Assembly (NCBI GenBank): GCA_903914615.1 | Contig: CAIWPS010000271.1 | Location: 1-38,023, forward strand | Length of the DNA: 38,023 bases | Source of the DNA: an uncultured beta proteobacterium | Lineage (GTDB): Bacteria > Pseudomonadota > Gammaproteobacteria > Burkholderiales > Burkholderiaceae_C | Direction: 5' to 3' | Shown here: positions 25,971 to 37,645 of the stretch, piece after piece | Position numbering within the stretch: position 1 is the stretch's first letter | Layout of the letters: every line of letters starts with the position of its first letter | Position numbers and translations under genes: made by a program | The notes under the pieces: generated by a model | The model's input: only the letters and a program-made list of their open reading frames with translations | Databases searched by the model: none | Told to the model about the DNA's origin: nothing

Positions 25971-27044
25971 ATGGAAGCACGCCGGATCGGCATCAGCCTG
26001 GGCAACATCGGGGCCCTGCACGACGGTCTGGGCGAGTTCTCGCTGCAGATCGGCCAGCGCGTGGCCGCCGCGGCGCCGGCCTGGCGCGAGCAGTTCAACA
26101 TCGGCTTCGACTTCCACCTGCGCGACAAGCTCGCCGGCCTGTTCGGTCCCGGCGTGGGCTACCTCGCCGTGAACCGCTGGCAGCGACTGCGCCACGTGCA
26201 GCCGCAGCCCTACGCGCTGTGGCATTCGCTGCACCAGCTGAACAAGAACAAGCCCCCCGTGGGCACGGGCGTGCGCGTGGTGACGGTGCACGACCTGAAC
26301 TACCTCGTCGGCCGCAACGCCTACTCGACCTGGCGCCACGACCGCCGCACGCGCGCGCTGATGCGGCGCACCGACGTCGTCGTCGCCATCAGCCAGCACA
26401 CCGCCGGCGACGTGCGCCGCCACCTCGGCTGGACCGGCCCGCTGGACGTGATCTACAACGGGGCGCGCAGCTTCGTCGCTGCACCGCGCGCGCCGCTGCC
26501 GGGCTGGGCCGCCGACGACAAGCGGCCCTTCCTCTACCACTTGAGCCGCATGTCGCCTTCGAAGAACCCGCAGGCCATCATCGATCTGGCACGGGCCTGG
26601 CCCGAGATGACCTTCGTGCTCTGCGGCCCGCCCAGCGACGACGCGAAGAAGCTGCGCGCCACGGTGCAGCTGCCCAACCTGCAATTCCACCTCGGCATCA
26701 GCGATGCGCAGAAGGCCTGGGCCTACGCGCAATGCACCGGCTTCCTGTTCCCTTCGCTCACCGAAGGCTTCGGCCTGCCGCCGATCGAGGCCATGCATTT
26801 CGGCAAGCCGGTGTTCCTGGCGCGGCGCAGCTGCCTGCCCGAGATCGGCGGCAGCGCCGCCGACTACTTCGACGACTTCGATGCCGCCTCGATGCGCCGC
26901 GTCGTCGAGCAGGGCCTGGCGCGCCAGCGCGAGCCGGGCCGCGCGCAGGCCATCCGCGACCATGCCGCGCAGTTCGACTGGGACCGCGCTGCTTCGTCCT
27001 ACCTGGGCCTGTACCGGCGGCTGCTCGGCCTGGCGCCGGGATAA
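25971..27044 (+). CDS. GT4-type glycosyltransferase (mannosyltransferase-like)
   Basis: A 357-residue GT-B protein. [20 protein letters not shown] is the N-terminal acceptor loop, and [21 protein letters not shown] and [16 protein letters not shown] belong to the first domain. The donor domain has [14 protein letters not shown] and the E-x7-E motif [21 protein letters not shown]. The VHDL and ISQHT segments resemble mannosyltransferases of the WbaZ/MtfB type, which fits a neighbouring GDP-mannose dehydratase. There is no signal peptide. The frame continues far upstream and downstream in the same reading frame (through ribF into ileS) only because GC-rich frames lack stops; the ATG here is set by the domain start and the -10-like TACACT. 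Confidence 0.88.
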   Translation: MEARRIGISLGNIGALHDGLGEFSLQIGQRVAAAAPAWREQFNIGFDFHLRDKLAGLFGPGVGYLAVNRWQRLRHVQPQPYALWHSLHQLNKNKPPVGTGVRVVTVHDLNYLVGRNAYSTWRHDRRTRALMRRTDVVVAISQHTAGDVRRHLGWTGPLDVIYNGARSFVAAPRAPLPGWAADDKRPFLYHLSRMSPSKNPQAIIDLARAWPEMTFVLCGPPSDDAKKLRATVQLPNLQFHLGISDAQKAWAYAQCTGFLFPSLTEGFGLPPIEAMHFGKPVFLARRSCLPEIGGSAADYFDDFDAASMRRVVEQGLARQREPGRAQAIRDHAAQFDWDRAASSYLGLYRRLLGLAPG

Positions 27045-27045
27045 T
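27040..27045 (+). promoter_or_regulatory. -10-like element just before ribF
   Basis: GATAAT overlaps the end of the upstream gene and ends 8 nt before ATG 27054. No Shine-Dalgarno sequence fits between, so a leaderless ribF transcript is suggested. Confidence 0.45.
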
Positions 27046-27053
27046 CCGCCCGC

Positions 27054-28028
27054 ATGCGCATCCACCGCAGCTTCGACCTCGGCCTGGCGCAGGGCTGCGC
27101 GGTCACCATCGGCAACTTCGACGGCGTCCACCGCGGCCACCAGGCCATGCTGGCGCTGCTGAACAACGAGGCCCGCCACCGCGGCGTGCCTTCCTGCGTG
27201 ATGACCTTCGAGCCGCACCCGCGCGACCATTTCGCGCGCCTCGCCGGCCGCCCCGAGACCGCGCCGGCGCGCATCGCCACGCTGCGCGACAAGCTCGGCG
27301 AGCTCGAGCGCTGCGGCGTCGACCACGCCGTGGTGCTGCGCTTCGACAGCGCCTTCGCCGCGATGGCGCCGCAGGCCTTCATCGGCAACGTGCTGCAGCG
27401 CGGCCTGCGGGCGCGCTACGTGCTGGTGGGCGACGACTTCAGCTTCGGCGCCCGCCGCGCCGGCACCTACGCCATGCTCGACGCCGCAGGGGCTGCAGCC
27501 GGCTTCGACGTCGCGCGCATGCTCAGCTACGAAGTGCACGGCCTGCGCGTGTCCAGCTCGGCCGTGCGCGAGGCGCTGGCCGCCGGGCAGATGGGCCGGG
27601 CCGAGGCCCTGCTGGGCCGCCCCTACAGCATCAGCGGCCACGTGGTGCATGGCGCCAAGCTGGGGCGCGACCTCGGCTTTCGCACCCTGAACCTGCGCTT
27701 CGGCCACCCGCGGCCTGCGGCCAGCGGCATCTTCGTCGTCCAGGTCCACGGCCTGGCGGCGCAGCCGCTGCACGCGGTGGCCAGCCTGGGCGTGCGGCCG
27801 ACGGTGGAGGACGGCGGCCGCGTGCTGCTGGAAGTGCATTGCCTGGACTGGCCCGCCGCGCTGGGCAGCGACGGCGGCTACGGCCGCTGCGTGCGCGTGG
27901 ACCTGCTGCACAAGCTGCACGACGAGCGCAAGTACGCGTCGCTGGACGCCCTGCGCGCGGGCATCGCCCAGGACACGCAGGACGCCCGCGACTGGTGGGC
28001 GGCGCGAACGGCGCCTGGCAGCGCCTAG
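27054..28028 (+). CDS. ribF: Bifunctional riboflavin kinase/FAD synthetase
   Basis: A 324-residue RibF that makes FMN from riboflavin and then FAD. The N-terminal nucleotidyltransferase has [13 protein letters not shown] (HxGH-like) and [13 protein letters not shown], with the SSSAVREAL motif. The C-terminal kinase domain has [20 protein letters not shown] and the metal-binding PT-type motif in [10 protein letters not shown]. Neighbouring ileS and lspA follow the order ribF-ileS-lspA usual in proteobacteria, but here an inverted mipA gene separates ribF from ileS. The stop shares CTAG (28025-28028) with the convergent mipA stop. It supplies FAD for enzymes such as the dehydrogenases and MurB of this window (general role). 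Confidence 0.96.
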   Translation: MRIHRSFDLGLAQGCAVTIGNFDGVHRGHQAMLALLNNEARHRGVPSCVMTFEPHPRDHFARLAGRPETAPARIATLRDKLGELERCGVDHAVVLRFDSAFAAMAPQAFIGNVLQRGLRARYVLVGDDFSFGARRAGTYAMLDAAGAAAGFDVARMLSYEVHGLRVSSSAVREALAAGQMGRAEALLGRPYSISGHVVHGAKLGRDLGFRTLNLRFGHPRPAASGIFVVQVHGLAAQPLHAVASLGVRPTVEDGGRVLLEVHCLDWPAALGSDGGYGRCVRVDLLHKLHDERKYASLDALRAGIAQDTQDARDWWAARTAPGSA

Positions 28029-28888
28029 AAGCGCCAGCCCAGCCCGGCGTTGACGCCCCAGCCGTTGCGGTCGCGGGTGATCGGGCTGGTGGCCGCCGAG
28101 CCCAGCAGCCGGGTCGCGCCGATGCCCGCCAGCGCCACCCAGTCGCGCGCGATGTCGCGGCGCAGGCCGGCGGAGATGCCGATGTCGCGCAGGCCGGCGC
28201 AGGCGCGGTAGGCCGGGTAGACCGAGCGCGCGCTCTGCGCGTCGGTGATGCCGTAGTAGGCCTGCATGTAGCGCGCGTCGCCGAAGGACAGGCTGGACCC
28301 CACCGACAGCGTGGTGCGTTCGTCGAGGTGCCTTTCCCAGCCGCCGCTGATGTCACCGACACCGCCGTTGCCGCGGCCGGCCGCATCGACGTTCCAGGAC
28401 GCGCCCAGACGCCAGGGGCCGCGCAGGTCGTAGCTGACCGCCACGCGCGCGCGCAGCGTGGAATGGATGTTGCCCAGTCCGGCATAGGCCGGGCTGCTGT
28501 TCTCGCGCCGGCCGCTGTCGTAGCGCAGCGAGAAGCTGACGCCGATGCGATCGCTCTGCAGCACCTCCACGCCCAGGCCGCGCACGACGTCCTCGCTGCG
28601 TCGCGGTGCAAAGCCGCTGGCGTTGGTGATGGTGTAGCGGCCCCAGCGCAGGTAGAAGCCCGGCGTGCCGTGGAAGCCCTGCTTGGGCGCACCCGGGTAG
28701 CGCGGCCGGTAGGCACCGGTGAGGCCGATCGTGCCGTCGAAGTCCGAGGCCGGCGACGGGGCGACGGCCGACGCTGCCGAGGCCGCGGCCTGGGGCGCTG
28801 CCGGGGGCGTTTCGGCCGCTTGGGCCAGCGCCGTCAGGGCCGGGCTCAGGGCGCAGCAAACAAGGCCGTACTGCAGTTTCGAAGGCAT
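28025..28888 (-). CDS. MipA/OmpV-family outer membrane protein
   Basis: A 287-residue exported protein. The signal peptide ([24 protein letters not shown]) is followed by an Ala/Pro-rich linker of about 25 residues, then a beta-barrel sequence of alternating residues ending in the aromatic terminus GLGWRF expected for outer-membrane insertion. The segments [25 protein letters not shown] and the repeated barrel strands with [13 protein letters not shown] match MipA/OmpV. Family members scaffold peptidoglycan enzymes or act as porin-like proteins. It is inserted in opposite orientation between ribF and ileS and shares a CTAG stop palindrome with ribF. The upstream 262 bp to ileS also contain a TAAAAT element on the other strand. 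Confidence 0.88.
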   Translation of the reverse strand: MPSKLQYGLVCCALSPALTALAQAAETPPAAPQAAASAASAVAPSPASDFDGTIGLTGAYRPRYPGAPKQGFHGTPGFYLRWGRYTITNASGFAPRRSEDVVRGLGVEVLQSDRIGVSFSLRYDSGRRENSSPAYAGLGNIHSTLRARVAVSYDLRGPWRLGASWNVDAAGRGNGGVGDISGGWERHLDERTTLSVGSSLSFGDARYMQAYYGITDAQSARSVYPAYRACAGLRDIGISAGLRRDIARDWVALAGIGATRLLGSAATSPITRDRNGWGVNAGLGWRF

Positions 28889-28904
28889 GGTCCCGGACGG
28901 TCGC

Positions 28905-28910
28905 TAAAAT
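28905..28910 (+). promoter_or_regulatory. -10-like element upstream of ileS
   Basis: TAAAAT is AT-rich in a GC-rich setting and faces ileS, whose start lies 240 bp downstream. An ATG at 28918, 7 nt after it, opens only a 36-codon frame. The 262-bp stretch between mipA and ileS holds no other gene that I can recognise. I see no T-box-like leader. Confidence 0.3.
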
Positions 28911-29149
28911 CAGGGGCATGCAACCCACATGCCAACTGCCCGCCATGCGCCGGGCCTGCACACGCTGGCATGCGGCGACGCGCCGGCAAGCCACGCGAGA
29001 CCGAATTATCCGGTCCACCGCCTCCTGAGTCCGGCCCGTACGGCCCCGCAGTCGCGGGAGCAGCGGGCCCCCGGCGCGGCCCCGAACGCCGCCTTCGAGA
29101 CATCTGCACGCTGCGACAGCGGCGTGCCCGAAACCACAGGCCCCTTGCC

Positions 29150-32023
<2,874 letters not shown>

Positions 32024-32025
32024 CG

Positions 32026-32553
32026 ATGGCACGCGCACCCATCGGGCAGAGGAGCGGCGGCCCCGGCCTGGCCCTGTGGCTGGGCCTGGCGGGCATCGTG
32101 GTGCTGGCCGACCAGGTGACCAAGACGCTCGTCGTCGGCTGGTTCCAGCTCGGCGACACGCGACCCGTCACCAGCTTCTTCAGCCTCGTCCGCGCGCACA
32201 ACCGCGGCGCCGCCTTCTCCTTCCTGCACGACGCCGCAGGCTGGCAGCGCTGGGCCTTCGTGGTACTGGGGCTGGCGGCCTCGGGCTTCATCGTCTGGAT
32301 GCTGCGCAGCCACCCGGGGCAGAAGCTGTTCTGCTTCGCCGTCAGCCTGATCATGGGCGGCGCCCTGGGCAACGTCGTCGACCGCCTGCTGCACGGCTAC
32401 GTCGTCGACTTCCTGCTCTTTCGCTTCAGCTTCCTCGACCCGCTGTTCCAGGGCGGCTACTTCCCGGCCTTCAACCTCGCCGACAGTGCCATCACGCTGG
32501 GCGCGATCTGCCTCGTGCTGGACGAGCTGCTGCGCGTGCGCCGCGCGCGCTAG
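32026..32553 (+). CDS. lspA: Lipoprotein signal peptidase (SPase II)
   Basis: A 175-residue inner-membrane aspartyl peptidase that cleaves the signal peptide of prolipoproteins after diacylglyceryl transfer. Four transmembrane helices are visible, with N-terminal VVLADQVTK and [12 protein letters not shown]. The catalytic Asp pair is Asp128 in GYVVDF and Asp153 in [11 protein letters not shown], after [10 protein letters not shown]. The start lies two bases after the ileS stop. It would process lipoproteins such as the transglutaminase-like lipoprotein at 12123. The coding end has an arginine-rich tail. Confidence 0.97.
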   Translation: MARAPIGQRSGGPGLALWLGLAGIVVLADQVTKTLVVGWFQLGDTRPVTSFFSLVRAHNRGAAFSFLHDAAGWQRWAFVVLGLAASGFIVWMLRSHPGQKLFCFAVSLIMGGALGNVVDRLLHGYVVDFLLFRFSFLDPLFQGGYFPAFNLADSAITLGAICLVLDELLRVRRAR

Positions 32554-32611
32554 GCACTGGTCGGCCCGCGGGTGCGGGCATCCCCGCATGAGGCGGCGGC
32601 TCATGCGCGCA

Positions 32612-32617
32612 TAAGCT
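32612..32617 (+). promoter_or_regulatory. -10-like element just before the DUF2189 gene
   Basis: TAAGCT ends 6 nt before ATG 32624, with no ribosome binding site in between; a leaderless transcript is suggested. No -35 is recognised. Confidence 0.4.
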
Positions 32618-32623
32618 GCGCGC

Positions 32624-33421
32624 ATGAGCGAATCCGCAGAACCCTCCCCTGCCCCGCCGGCCGCGGCGCCCATCGAGGCCGGCACGCCGCTCGTCGCGCT
32701 GCGCACGCTCACCTTCGCCGACCCGCTGCGCTGGCTGGCCCTGGGCTGGCGCGACTTCCGGCGTGCGCCCGGCATCGGTCTCTTCTACGGCGCCTGCTTC
32801 ATCGCCATGGGCTGGGCGCTGATGATCGTCTTCGAGCATGCGCCGCCGTACACCCTCGGCCTGTCGGGCGGCTTCCTGCTCGTCGGGCCCTTCATGTGCC
32901 TGGGGCTGTACCGCGTCAGCCAGCGGCTCGAACAGGGCACACCGCCCGACTGGGCCGACTCGGTGATGGCGTGGGACACGCGCACCGCGCAGCTGGGCAT
33001 CTTCGGCTTTGTGCTGCTGGTGCTGGAGATGCTGTGGGCGCGCACGACGCTGGTGGTGTTCGCCGTCACCTTCGACGGCATGCCCGACTTCAAGGGCTCG
33101 CTGCTGGCGCTGCTGGCGCCCGAGAACCTCACCTTCATCATCAGCTGGGCGGTGGTCGGGTTCATCTTCGCCAGCCTGATCTACGCCGTCAGCGTGGTCT
33201 CGATCCCGATGATCCTGGACCGCCCCACCGACGCCATCACCGCCGGCCTGACCAGCATGCGGCTGGTGCTGACGCAGACCGCGGTGATGGCCTGGTGGGG
33301 CCTGCTCATCGCCGTGCTGGTGGTACTGGCGATGCTGCCGTGGTTCGCCGGGCTGCTGGTCGTCGGGCCCGTCATCGGGCATGCCTCGTGGCACGCCTAC
33401 CGGGCCGCGGTCGGCGATTGA
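32624..33421 (+). CDS. DUF2189 integral membrane protein
   Basis: A 265-residue protein with a 20-residue Pro/Ala-rich cytosolic start, then PLRWLALGWRDFRRAPGIGLFYG, the signature of DUF2189, followed by about six transmembrane helices. LVLTQTAVMAWWGLLIAVLVVL and VVGPVIGHASWHAYRA close it. Family members are often found near respiratory or cytochrome genes, but no function has been settled. It converges on the cytochrome c gene with 13 bp between stops. The start is supported by the domain and by a -10-like element 6 nt upstream. Confidence 0.87.
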   Translation: MSESAEPSPAPPAAAPIEAGTPLVALRTLTFADPLRWLALGWRDFRRAPGIGLFYGACFIAMGWALMIVFEHAPPYTLGLSGGFLLVGPFMCLGLYRVSQRLEQGTPPDWADSVMAWDTRTAQLGIFGFVLLVLEMLWARTTLVVFAVTFDGMPDFKGSLLALLAPENLTFIISWAVVGFIFASLIYAVSVVSIPMILDRPTDAITAGLTSMRLVLTQTAVMAWWGLLIAVLVVLAMLPWFAGLLVVGPVIGHASWHAYRAAVGD

Positions 33422-33434
33422 CAGCGCCGCCGCG

Positions 33435-34004
33435 CTACAGGCCGGCGAGGTAGTTCGCGAGGTTCTCGATGTCGGCGTCCGACAGCGTGTTGGCCACGCT
33501 GGTCATGTTGCCGGCGTCGTTGGTGCGGCGCCGCGCCTTGAAGTCCGAGAGCTGCTTGAGGATGTAGGCATAGCCCTGGCCGGCGACGCGCGGGATCTCG
33601 TTCTGGCCCATGAAGCCGCCCAGGTGGCACATCGTGCACAGCGTCTCGTCGGCCTTGGCCTTGCCCAGGCGGGCCTTCTCGGCATCGGGCGTGAAGGGCT
33701 GCGGCTGCGGCTTCTGAAGCGCGAACCAGGCGCCCAGCTCGCGCATCTCGTCGCGCGTCAGGTCCTTGGCCATCGGGCTCATCTGCTCGTTGCTGCGCCG
33801 GCCTTCCTGGAAGTCGCGCAGCTGCAGGTAGATGTAGCGCGCCGACTGGCCCGCCAGGCTGGGCACCGCGGGCTGCGCCGAATTGCCGGCCGGGCCATGG
33901 CAGGCGATGCAGACGACGGACTTGGGCGGCGGCGCGTCCTGCGCCATTGCGGCGCCCGCGGCCAGCGCGAGCACCAGGGCGGCGCGATGAAGTTTGCAGT
34001 TCAT
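33435..34004 (-). CDS. Diheme c-type cytochrome
   Basis: A 189-residue exported cytochrome. The signal peptide (basic start, LALAAGAAMA core) ends near residue 21. Two heme-binding motifs are CIACH (32-36) and CTMCH (123-127), each in a domain of about 80 residues, with QMSPMAKDLT and GNMTSVANTLS offering the axial Met ligands. It resembles tandem cytochrome c4/c553-like proteins. It lies 87 bp downstream of the PQQ dehydrogenase on the same strand and is probably its electron acceptor. A hairpin with a T-rich tail between the two genes may lower or uncouple its expression. Acceptor role is inference. Confidence 0.92.
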   Translation of the reverse strand: MNCKLHRAALVLALAAGAAMAQDAPPPKSVVCIACHGPAGNSAQPAVPSLAGQSARYIYLQLRDFQEGRRSNEQMSPMAKDLTRDEMRELGAWFALQKPQPQPFTPDAEKARLGKAKADETLCTMCHLGGFMGQNEIPRVAGQGYAYILKQLSDFKARRRTNDAGNMTSVANTLSDADIENLANYLAGL

Positions 34005-34037
34005 GGGGACAGTGTTCGGGGCTTGCAGGCTGCGGAC

Positions 34038-34071
34038 AAAAGACAGCGGCCCCGCCGCGAGACGGGGCCGC
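34038..34071 (-). terminator. Hairpin with T-rich tail between PQQ dehydrogenase and cytochrome genes
   Basis: On the minus strand, GCGGCCCCG and CGGGGCCGC (34063-34071 and 34046-34054) form a 9-bp stem over an 8-nt loop, followed by a T-rich run (complement of 34038-34045, TGTCTTTT). This is the best intrinsic terminator in the window. It sits 21 bp after the dehydrogenase stop and ahead of the cytochrome start, so it may act as a partial terminator between them. Confidence 0.6.
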
Positions 34072-34091
34072 CGCGATGATGCGCTATCCGT

Positions 34092-35831
34092 TCAGGGCAG
34101 CGCGAACACGATCACCGAATTGCCGCGCTTGGAATCGACCTGGTTGTTGCCGCCCGCGGCCACCGCGACGTACTGCTTGCCGCCGACCGAGTAAGACACC
34201 GCCGGCGCGTTCACGCCGGCACCGGCCTGGTACTCCCACAGCTTCTTGCCGGTCCTGGCGTCGAAGGCGCGGAACAGGCCGTTGCTCTCGCCGTTGAAGA
34301 CCAGGCCGCCGGCGGTCGCCAGCACGCCGCCGATGAGCGGCTGCTCGGTATCGAACTTCCAGGCCACCTTGCCGGTGTCGAGGTTGACCGCCGACAGGCG
34401 ACCCCACTGCTTTTCCGACGCGATGGTCTTGAAGGCGCCGCCCAGCCACAGCTTGCCGCCGGGGTACTTGCTCTCCTCGACGTGGTAGGTCATGGGCTGG
34501 TGCAGGTTGGCGGCATAGGCCAGGTGCAGCTTGGGGTTCACCGCCATCGGGCTCCACTCGACGCCGCCGTTGGCGCCGGGCAGCATGCGCGCGCCCTGCG
34601 GCGTCGGCAGCACCCACATGTTCTCCTGCGGGATCATCGCCTCGCTGAAGCGGATGAGCTCGCCGGTGGCGCGATCGTGCACGTAGACATGCCCGGTCTT
34701 GCCGCCGTGGATGGCCACCTTGCGCATCTTGCTGTCCTTGCCCGCGGCCTCGGTGAGGATGACGGGCGACACGGCGTCCAGGTCCCAGACGTCGTGCGCG
34801 ACGTACTGGTAGTGCCACTTGTAGGCGCCGGTGTTGAGGTCGATGGCGACCATCGAGTCGGTGTACAGGTTGTCGCCCGGCCGCTCCTTGCCGTAGAGGT
34901 CGGGGCTGGGGTTGCCGACGACGAAGAAGACCGTGTTGGTGTCCTTGTCCACCGCCGGCGCCATCCACACGCCGCCGCCCAGGGTCTTGTAGAAGTCGCC
35001 GCCCTGCTTGGCGAACTGCGCCTTCTCGGCCGCGGTGTCGCGCAGCATGTTGCGGCCCGTGGCGTCGTTCTGGGCGTAGACGCCCTCGTGGCCGGTCTCG
35101 GGGATGGTGTAGAAGGTCCACAGCAGCTTGCCGTCGTTGGCGTCGTAGGCCTTCACGAAGCCGCGGATGCCGTACTCGCCGCCGTTGGTGCCGATGAGGA
35201 TCTTGCCGTTCACGGCCACCGGTGCCATGGTCTCGGAGTAGCCGGCCTCGGGGTCGGCGATCTGCGTGCTCCACAGCACCTTGCCGGTCTTGGCGTCCAG
35301 GCTCAGCAGCTTGGCGTCCAGCGTGCCCATGTAGACGCGGTCGTTCATGATCGCCACGCCGCGGTTGTTGGGGCCGCAGCAGTAGGTCGTCACCGGCCCC
35401 TGCTTGTGCTTGTAGTGCCAGAACTCCTTGCCGGTGGCGGCGTCCAGCGCGTACACGTGGTTGTAGGACGTGGTGACGTACATGACGCCGTCGACGACGA
35501 TGGGCGCGGTCTCCATCGACTCCAGCACCTCGGTCTGGAAGGTGAAGGCCGGCCGCAATTTGGCGACGTTGGTGGTGTTGATCTGCGCCGCCGGGTAGTA
35601 GCGCGTCTGGGCGTAGCTGCCGTTGGAATGGAGGAAGTTGCTGCTGTCGCCGCCAGCGGCGTCCAGCCGCGCCTGCGGCACGCTGATGGCCTTGGGCACG
35701 GGCGCGCCGGTGGCGGCCGGGCCGCCCTGGATCTCGACCTGGGCCTGTGCCGTCAGGCCGGTGAGGGCCAGCGCCGCGGCGGCCAGGCGGTGCAGCGCGG
35801 GGCGCGCAAGTATGCGGTTATGTCGGTGCAT
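34092..35831 (-). CDS. PQQ-dependent alcohol dehydrogenase, Asp-x-Asp (lanthanide-type) signature
   Basis: A 579-residue periplasmic quinoprotein with signal peptide (cleavage near AQA-QV, residue 31) and beta-propeller W-motifs such as [14 protein letters not shown] and [10 protein letters not shown]. The vicinal disulfide is Cys151-Cys152 in YCCGPNN. Glu219 in GGEYGIRG and Asn307 in GNPSPDL are the metal ligands. The catalytic Asp350 in AHDVWDLD is followed two residues on by Asp352, the extra ligand that distinguishes lanthanide enzymes (XoxF, PedH/ExaF) from calcium enzymes (Ala or Ser there). There is no fused heme domain. AGGAGA lies 6 nt before the ATG. The downstream diheme cytochrome is the likely acceptor. 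Substrate and metal are inference; no PQQ synthesis gene is in the window. Confidence 0.9.
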   Translation of the reverse strand: MHRHNRILARPALHRLAAAALALTGLTAQAQVEIQGGPAATGAPVPKAISVPQARLDAAGGDSSNFLHSNGSYAQTRYYPAAQINTTNVAKLRPAFTFQTEVLESMETAPIVVDGVMYVTTSYNHVYALDAATGKEFWHYKHKQGPVTTYCCGPNNRGVAIMNDRVYMGTLDAKLLSLDAKTGKVLWSTQIADPEAGYSETMAPVAVNGKILIGTNGGEYGIRGFVKAYDANDGKLLWTFYTIPETGHEGVYAQNDATGRNMLRDTAAEKAQFAKQGGDFYKTLGGGVWMAPAVDKDTNTVFFVVGNPSPDLYGKERPGDNLYTDSMVAIDLNTGAYKWHYQYVAHDVWDLDAVSPVILTEAAGKDSKMRKVAIHGGKTGHVYVHDRATGELIRFSEAMIPQENMWVLPTPQGARMLPGANGGVEWSPMAVNPKLHLAYAANLHQPMTYHVEESKYPGGKLWLGGAFKTIASEKQWGRLSAVNLDTGKVAWKFDTEQPLIGGVLATAGGLVFNGESNGLFRAFDARTGKKLWEYQAGAGVNAPAVSYSVGGKQYVAVAAGGNNQVDSKRGNSVIVFALP

Positions 35832-35837
35832 GTGTCG

Positions 35838-35843
35838 TCTCCT
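35838..35843 (-). promoter_or_regulatory. Strong ribosome binding site for the PQQ dehydrogenase
   Basis: AGGAGA on the minus strand lies 6 nt before the ATG at 35831 and fixes that start against a longer in-frame extension through the divergent ankyrin leader region. Confidence 0.6.
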
Positions 35844-36037
35844 GTGGTTTTCTTGTGTATGGCGTTCGGGCAGGCCGGCGTGTTGCCGCTGCCTTCGCGC
35901 CGCTCTTGTCTCCAGCCGGCCGCGAAGGCATCGCGGCAGGCTGGACCGGCGGGCAGAATAGCCCTGTTGGCCCTGGGAACAAAGCCCCATCGATGCTGCT
36001 GCGCACCATTTCAAATCGTTGCGCGAAGGAGATTTGC

Positions 36038-36691
36038 ATGACCGCTGCCCGCGCCTGGGCGACTTTGTGCTGCTGCGGCCTGCTGGCCGGCGCCGTGCAG
36101 GCACAGGTCACGCCGAACCCGAACCTCAACGCGCAGTTCCTGGTGGCTGCACGCCAGGGCGACACCGCCACCATGGCACGGCTGCTGGTCCAGGGCGCGG
36201 CACCCGATGCGCGCAACCGCGTCGGCAAGACGGCGCTGTTCATGGCCTGCGAGCAAGGCCAAACCGAATGGGCGAAGTCCTTGCTCGAGGCTGGCGCCCA
36301 GGTCAACCTGGCCACCGTCAACGGCCTGACACCGCTGATGGCCGCCAGCTACGCCGGCCACACCGAAGTGGTGGCGCTGCTGCTGCGCGCAGGCGCCGAC
36401 ACCGCCGCGGTGGACCGCCTGCACAAGCCTGCCGTGGTGTACGCCGCAGGCGAAGGCCGCGTCGAAGCCCTGCGCCTGCTGCTGGACGCCGGCGTGCCCG
36501 TCAATGCCGTCCATGCCAACCAGCTGACGGCGCTGATGTGGGCTGCCGGCCAGGGCCAGGCCGAGGCCGTGAAGCTGCTGCTGGCGCGCGGCGCCGACGC
36601 GTCGCTGCGCGACGACCGGGGCTACAGCGCTGCCGACATGGCGCGCCAGGCCGGCCATGCGGCCGTGCTCGCGCTGCTGGGTACGCCCTAG
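36038..36691 (+). CDS. Exported ankyrin-repeat protein
   Basis: A 217-residue protein. The signal peptide ([22 protein letters not shown], cleavage at about 22) is followed by about five ankyrin repeats of roughly 33 residues, recognisable as [71 protein letters not shown] and [15 protein letters not shown]. Ankyrin repeats bind proteins, so this is probably a periplasmic adaptor. GAAGGAGA lies 5 nt before the ATG. It is divergent from the PQQ dehydrogenase (206 bp between starts) and converges on recR with 9 bp between. A functional link to the dehydrogenase is only suggested by position. Confidence 0.9.
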   Translation: MTAARAWATLCCCGLLAGAVQAQVTPNPNLNAQFLVAARQGDTATMARLLVQGAAPDARNRVGKTALFMACEQGQTEWAKSLLEAGAQVNLATVNGLTPLMAASYAGHTEVVALLLRAGADTAAVDRLHKPAVVYAAGEGRVEALRLLLDAGVPVNAVHANQLTALMWAAGQGQAEAVKLLLARGADASLRDDRGYSAADMARQAGHAAVLALLGTP

Positions 36692-36700
36692 CCCGCGCCC

Positions 36701-37288
36701 TCAGCGCCGGTCGCCCATCGCGTGGGCGATGGTGCCCAGGTCCACGTACTCGAGTTCGCTGCCCGCGGGCACGCCGCGCGCCAGGCGCGTCACCTTCAGG
36801 CCCTGCCGCTTCAGTGCGATGCCGAGCGCATGCGCCGTGACCTCGCCCTCCGCGGTGAAGCCGGTGGCCAGGATGACCTCCTCGACGACGCCGTCGGCAG
36901 CGCGCTCGAGCAGGCTGGCCGCGCCGATGTCGCCGGCACCCACGCCATCGAGCGGGCTGATGCGGCCCATCAGCACGAAGTAGAGCCCCTGGTAGCTGGC
37001 ACTGCGTTCAAGCGCCGCCTGGTCGGCCGGCGTTTCCACCACGCACAGCAGCCTGGGGTCGCGCCGGGGGTCGGCACAGGTGCTGCAGATCTCGGCTTCG
37101 GTGAAGGTGTGGCAGCGCTGGCAGTGCCGCGTGCGCTGCACGGCGTCGGTCAGGGCGCCGGCCAGCTTGCGGGCGCCTTCGCGGTCGTGCTGCAGGAGGT
37201 GGAAGGCCATGCGCTGCGCCGACTTCACGCCCACGCCGGGCAGGCGGCGCAGCGCCTCGACGAGGCCTTCGAGCGAGGCTTCGGCCAC
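36701..37288 (-). CDS. recR: Recombination mediator RecR
   Basis: A 195-residue RecR, part of the RecFOR pathway that loads RecA on gapped DNA. The N-terminal helix-hairpin-helix has [17 protein letters not shown]. The Cys4 zinc finger is CQRC and CSTC near 57-71. The Toprim domain begins [17 protein letters not shown] and ends with [14 protein letters not shown] and [16 protein letters not shown]. The gene follows ybaB by 4 nt on the same strand, the standard dnaX-ybaB-recR order. Confidence 0.97.
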   Translation of the reverse strand: MAEASLEGLVEALRRLPGVGVKSAQRMAFHLLQHDREGARKLAGALTDAVQRTRHCQRCHTFTEAEICSTCADPRRDPRLLCVVETPADQAALERSASYQGLYFVLMGRISPLDGVGAGDIGAASLLERAADGVVEEVILATGFTAEGEVTAHALGIALKRQGLKVTRLARGVPAGSELEYVDLGTIAHAMGDRR

Positions 37289-37292
37289 GCCT

Positions 37293-37619
37293 CTAGAACG
37301 GGAACTTCATGCCCGGCGGCAGCGGCATGCCGGCGGTGAGCTTGCCCATCTTCTCGGTGCTCACCTCTTCGGCGCGGCGCACGCCGTCGTTGAAGGCGGC
37401 GGCGACCAGGTCTTCGAGCATGTCCTTGTCGTCGGCGAGCAGGCTGGGGTCGATGGTGATGCGCTTGACGTCGTGCTTGCACGTCATCACCACCTTCACC
37501 AGTCCGGCGCCGGACTGGCCTTCGACCTCGACCAGCGCCAGTTCGTCCTGGGCTCGCTTCAGGTTGTCCTGCATCGCCTGCGCCTGCTTCATCAAGCCGG
37601 CAAGTTGGCCCTTCATCAT
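37293..37619 (-). CDS. ybaB: YbaB/EbfC-family nucleoid-associated protein
   Basis: A 108-residue DNA-binding protein. [26 protein letters not shown] forms the long N-terminal helix, and [19 protein letters not shown] and [18 protein letters not shown] are the family core, ending in the Met/Pro/Gly-rich tail [11 protein letters not shown]. It binds DNA as a dimer and helps organise the nucleoid. AAGGAA lies 7 nt before the first of two adjacent ATG codons (37619 and 37616). It is 26 bp behind dnaX and 4 bp ahead of recR, so it is cotranscribed with them. Confidence 0.95.
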   Translation of the reverse strand: MMKGQLAGLMKQAQAMQDNLKRAQDELALVEVEGQSGAGLVKVVMTCKHDVKRITIDPSLLADDKDMLEDLVAAAFNDGVRRAEEVSTEKMGKLTAGMPLPPGMKFPF

Positions 37620-37645
37620 GGCGTGTTCCTTGGTGGTTTCGGGGT

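Noticed and set aside
28918-29028. 36-codon ORF directly after the TAAAAT element upstream of ileS
   Set aside because: Cys/Arg-rich, no ribosome site and no recognisable fold. Kept only as part of the ileS leader.
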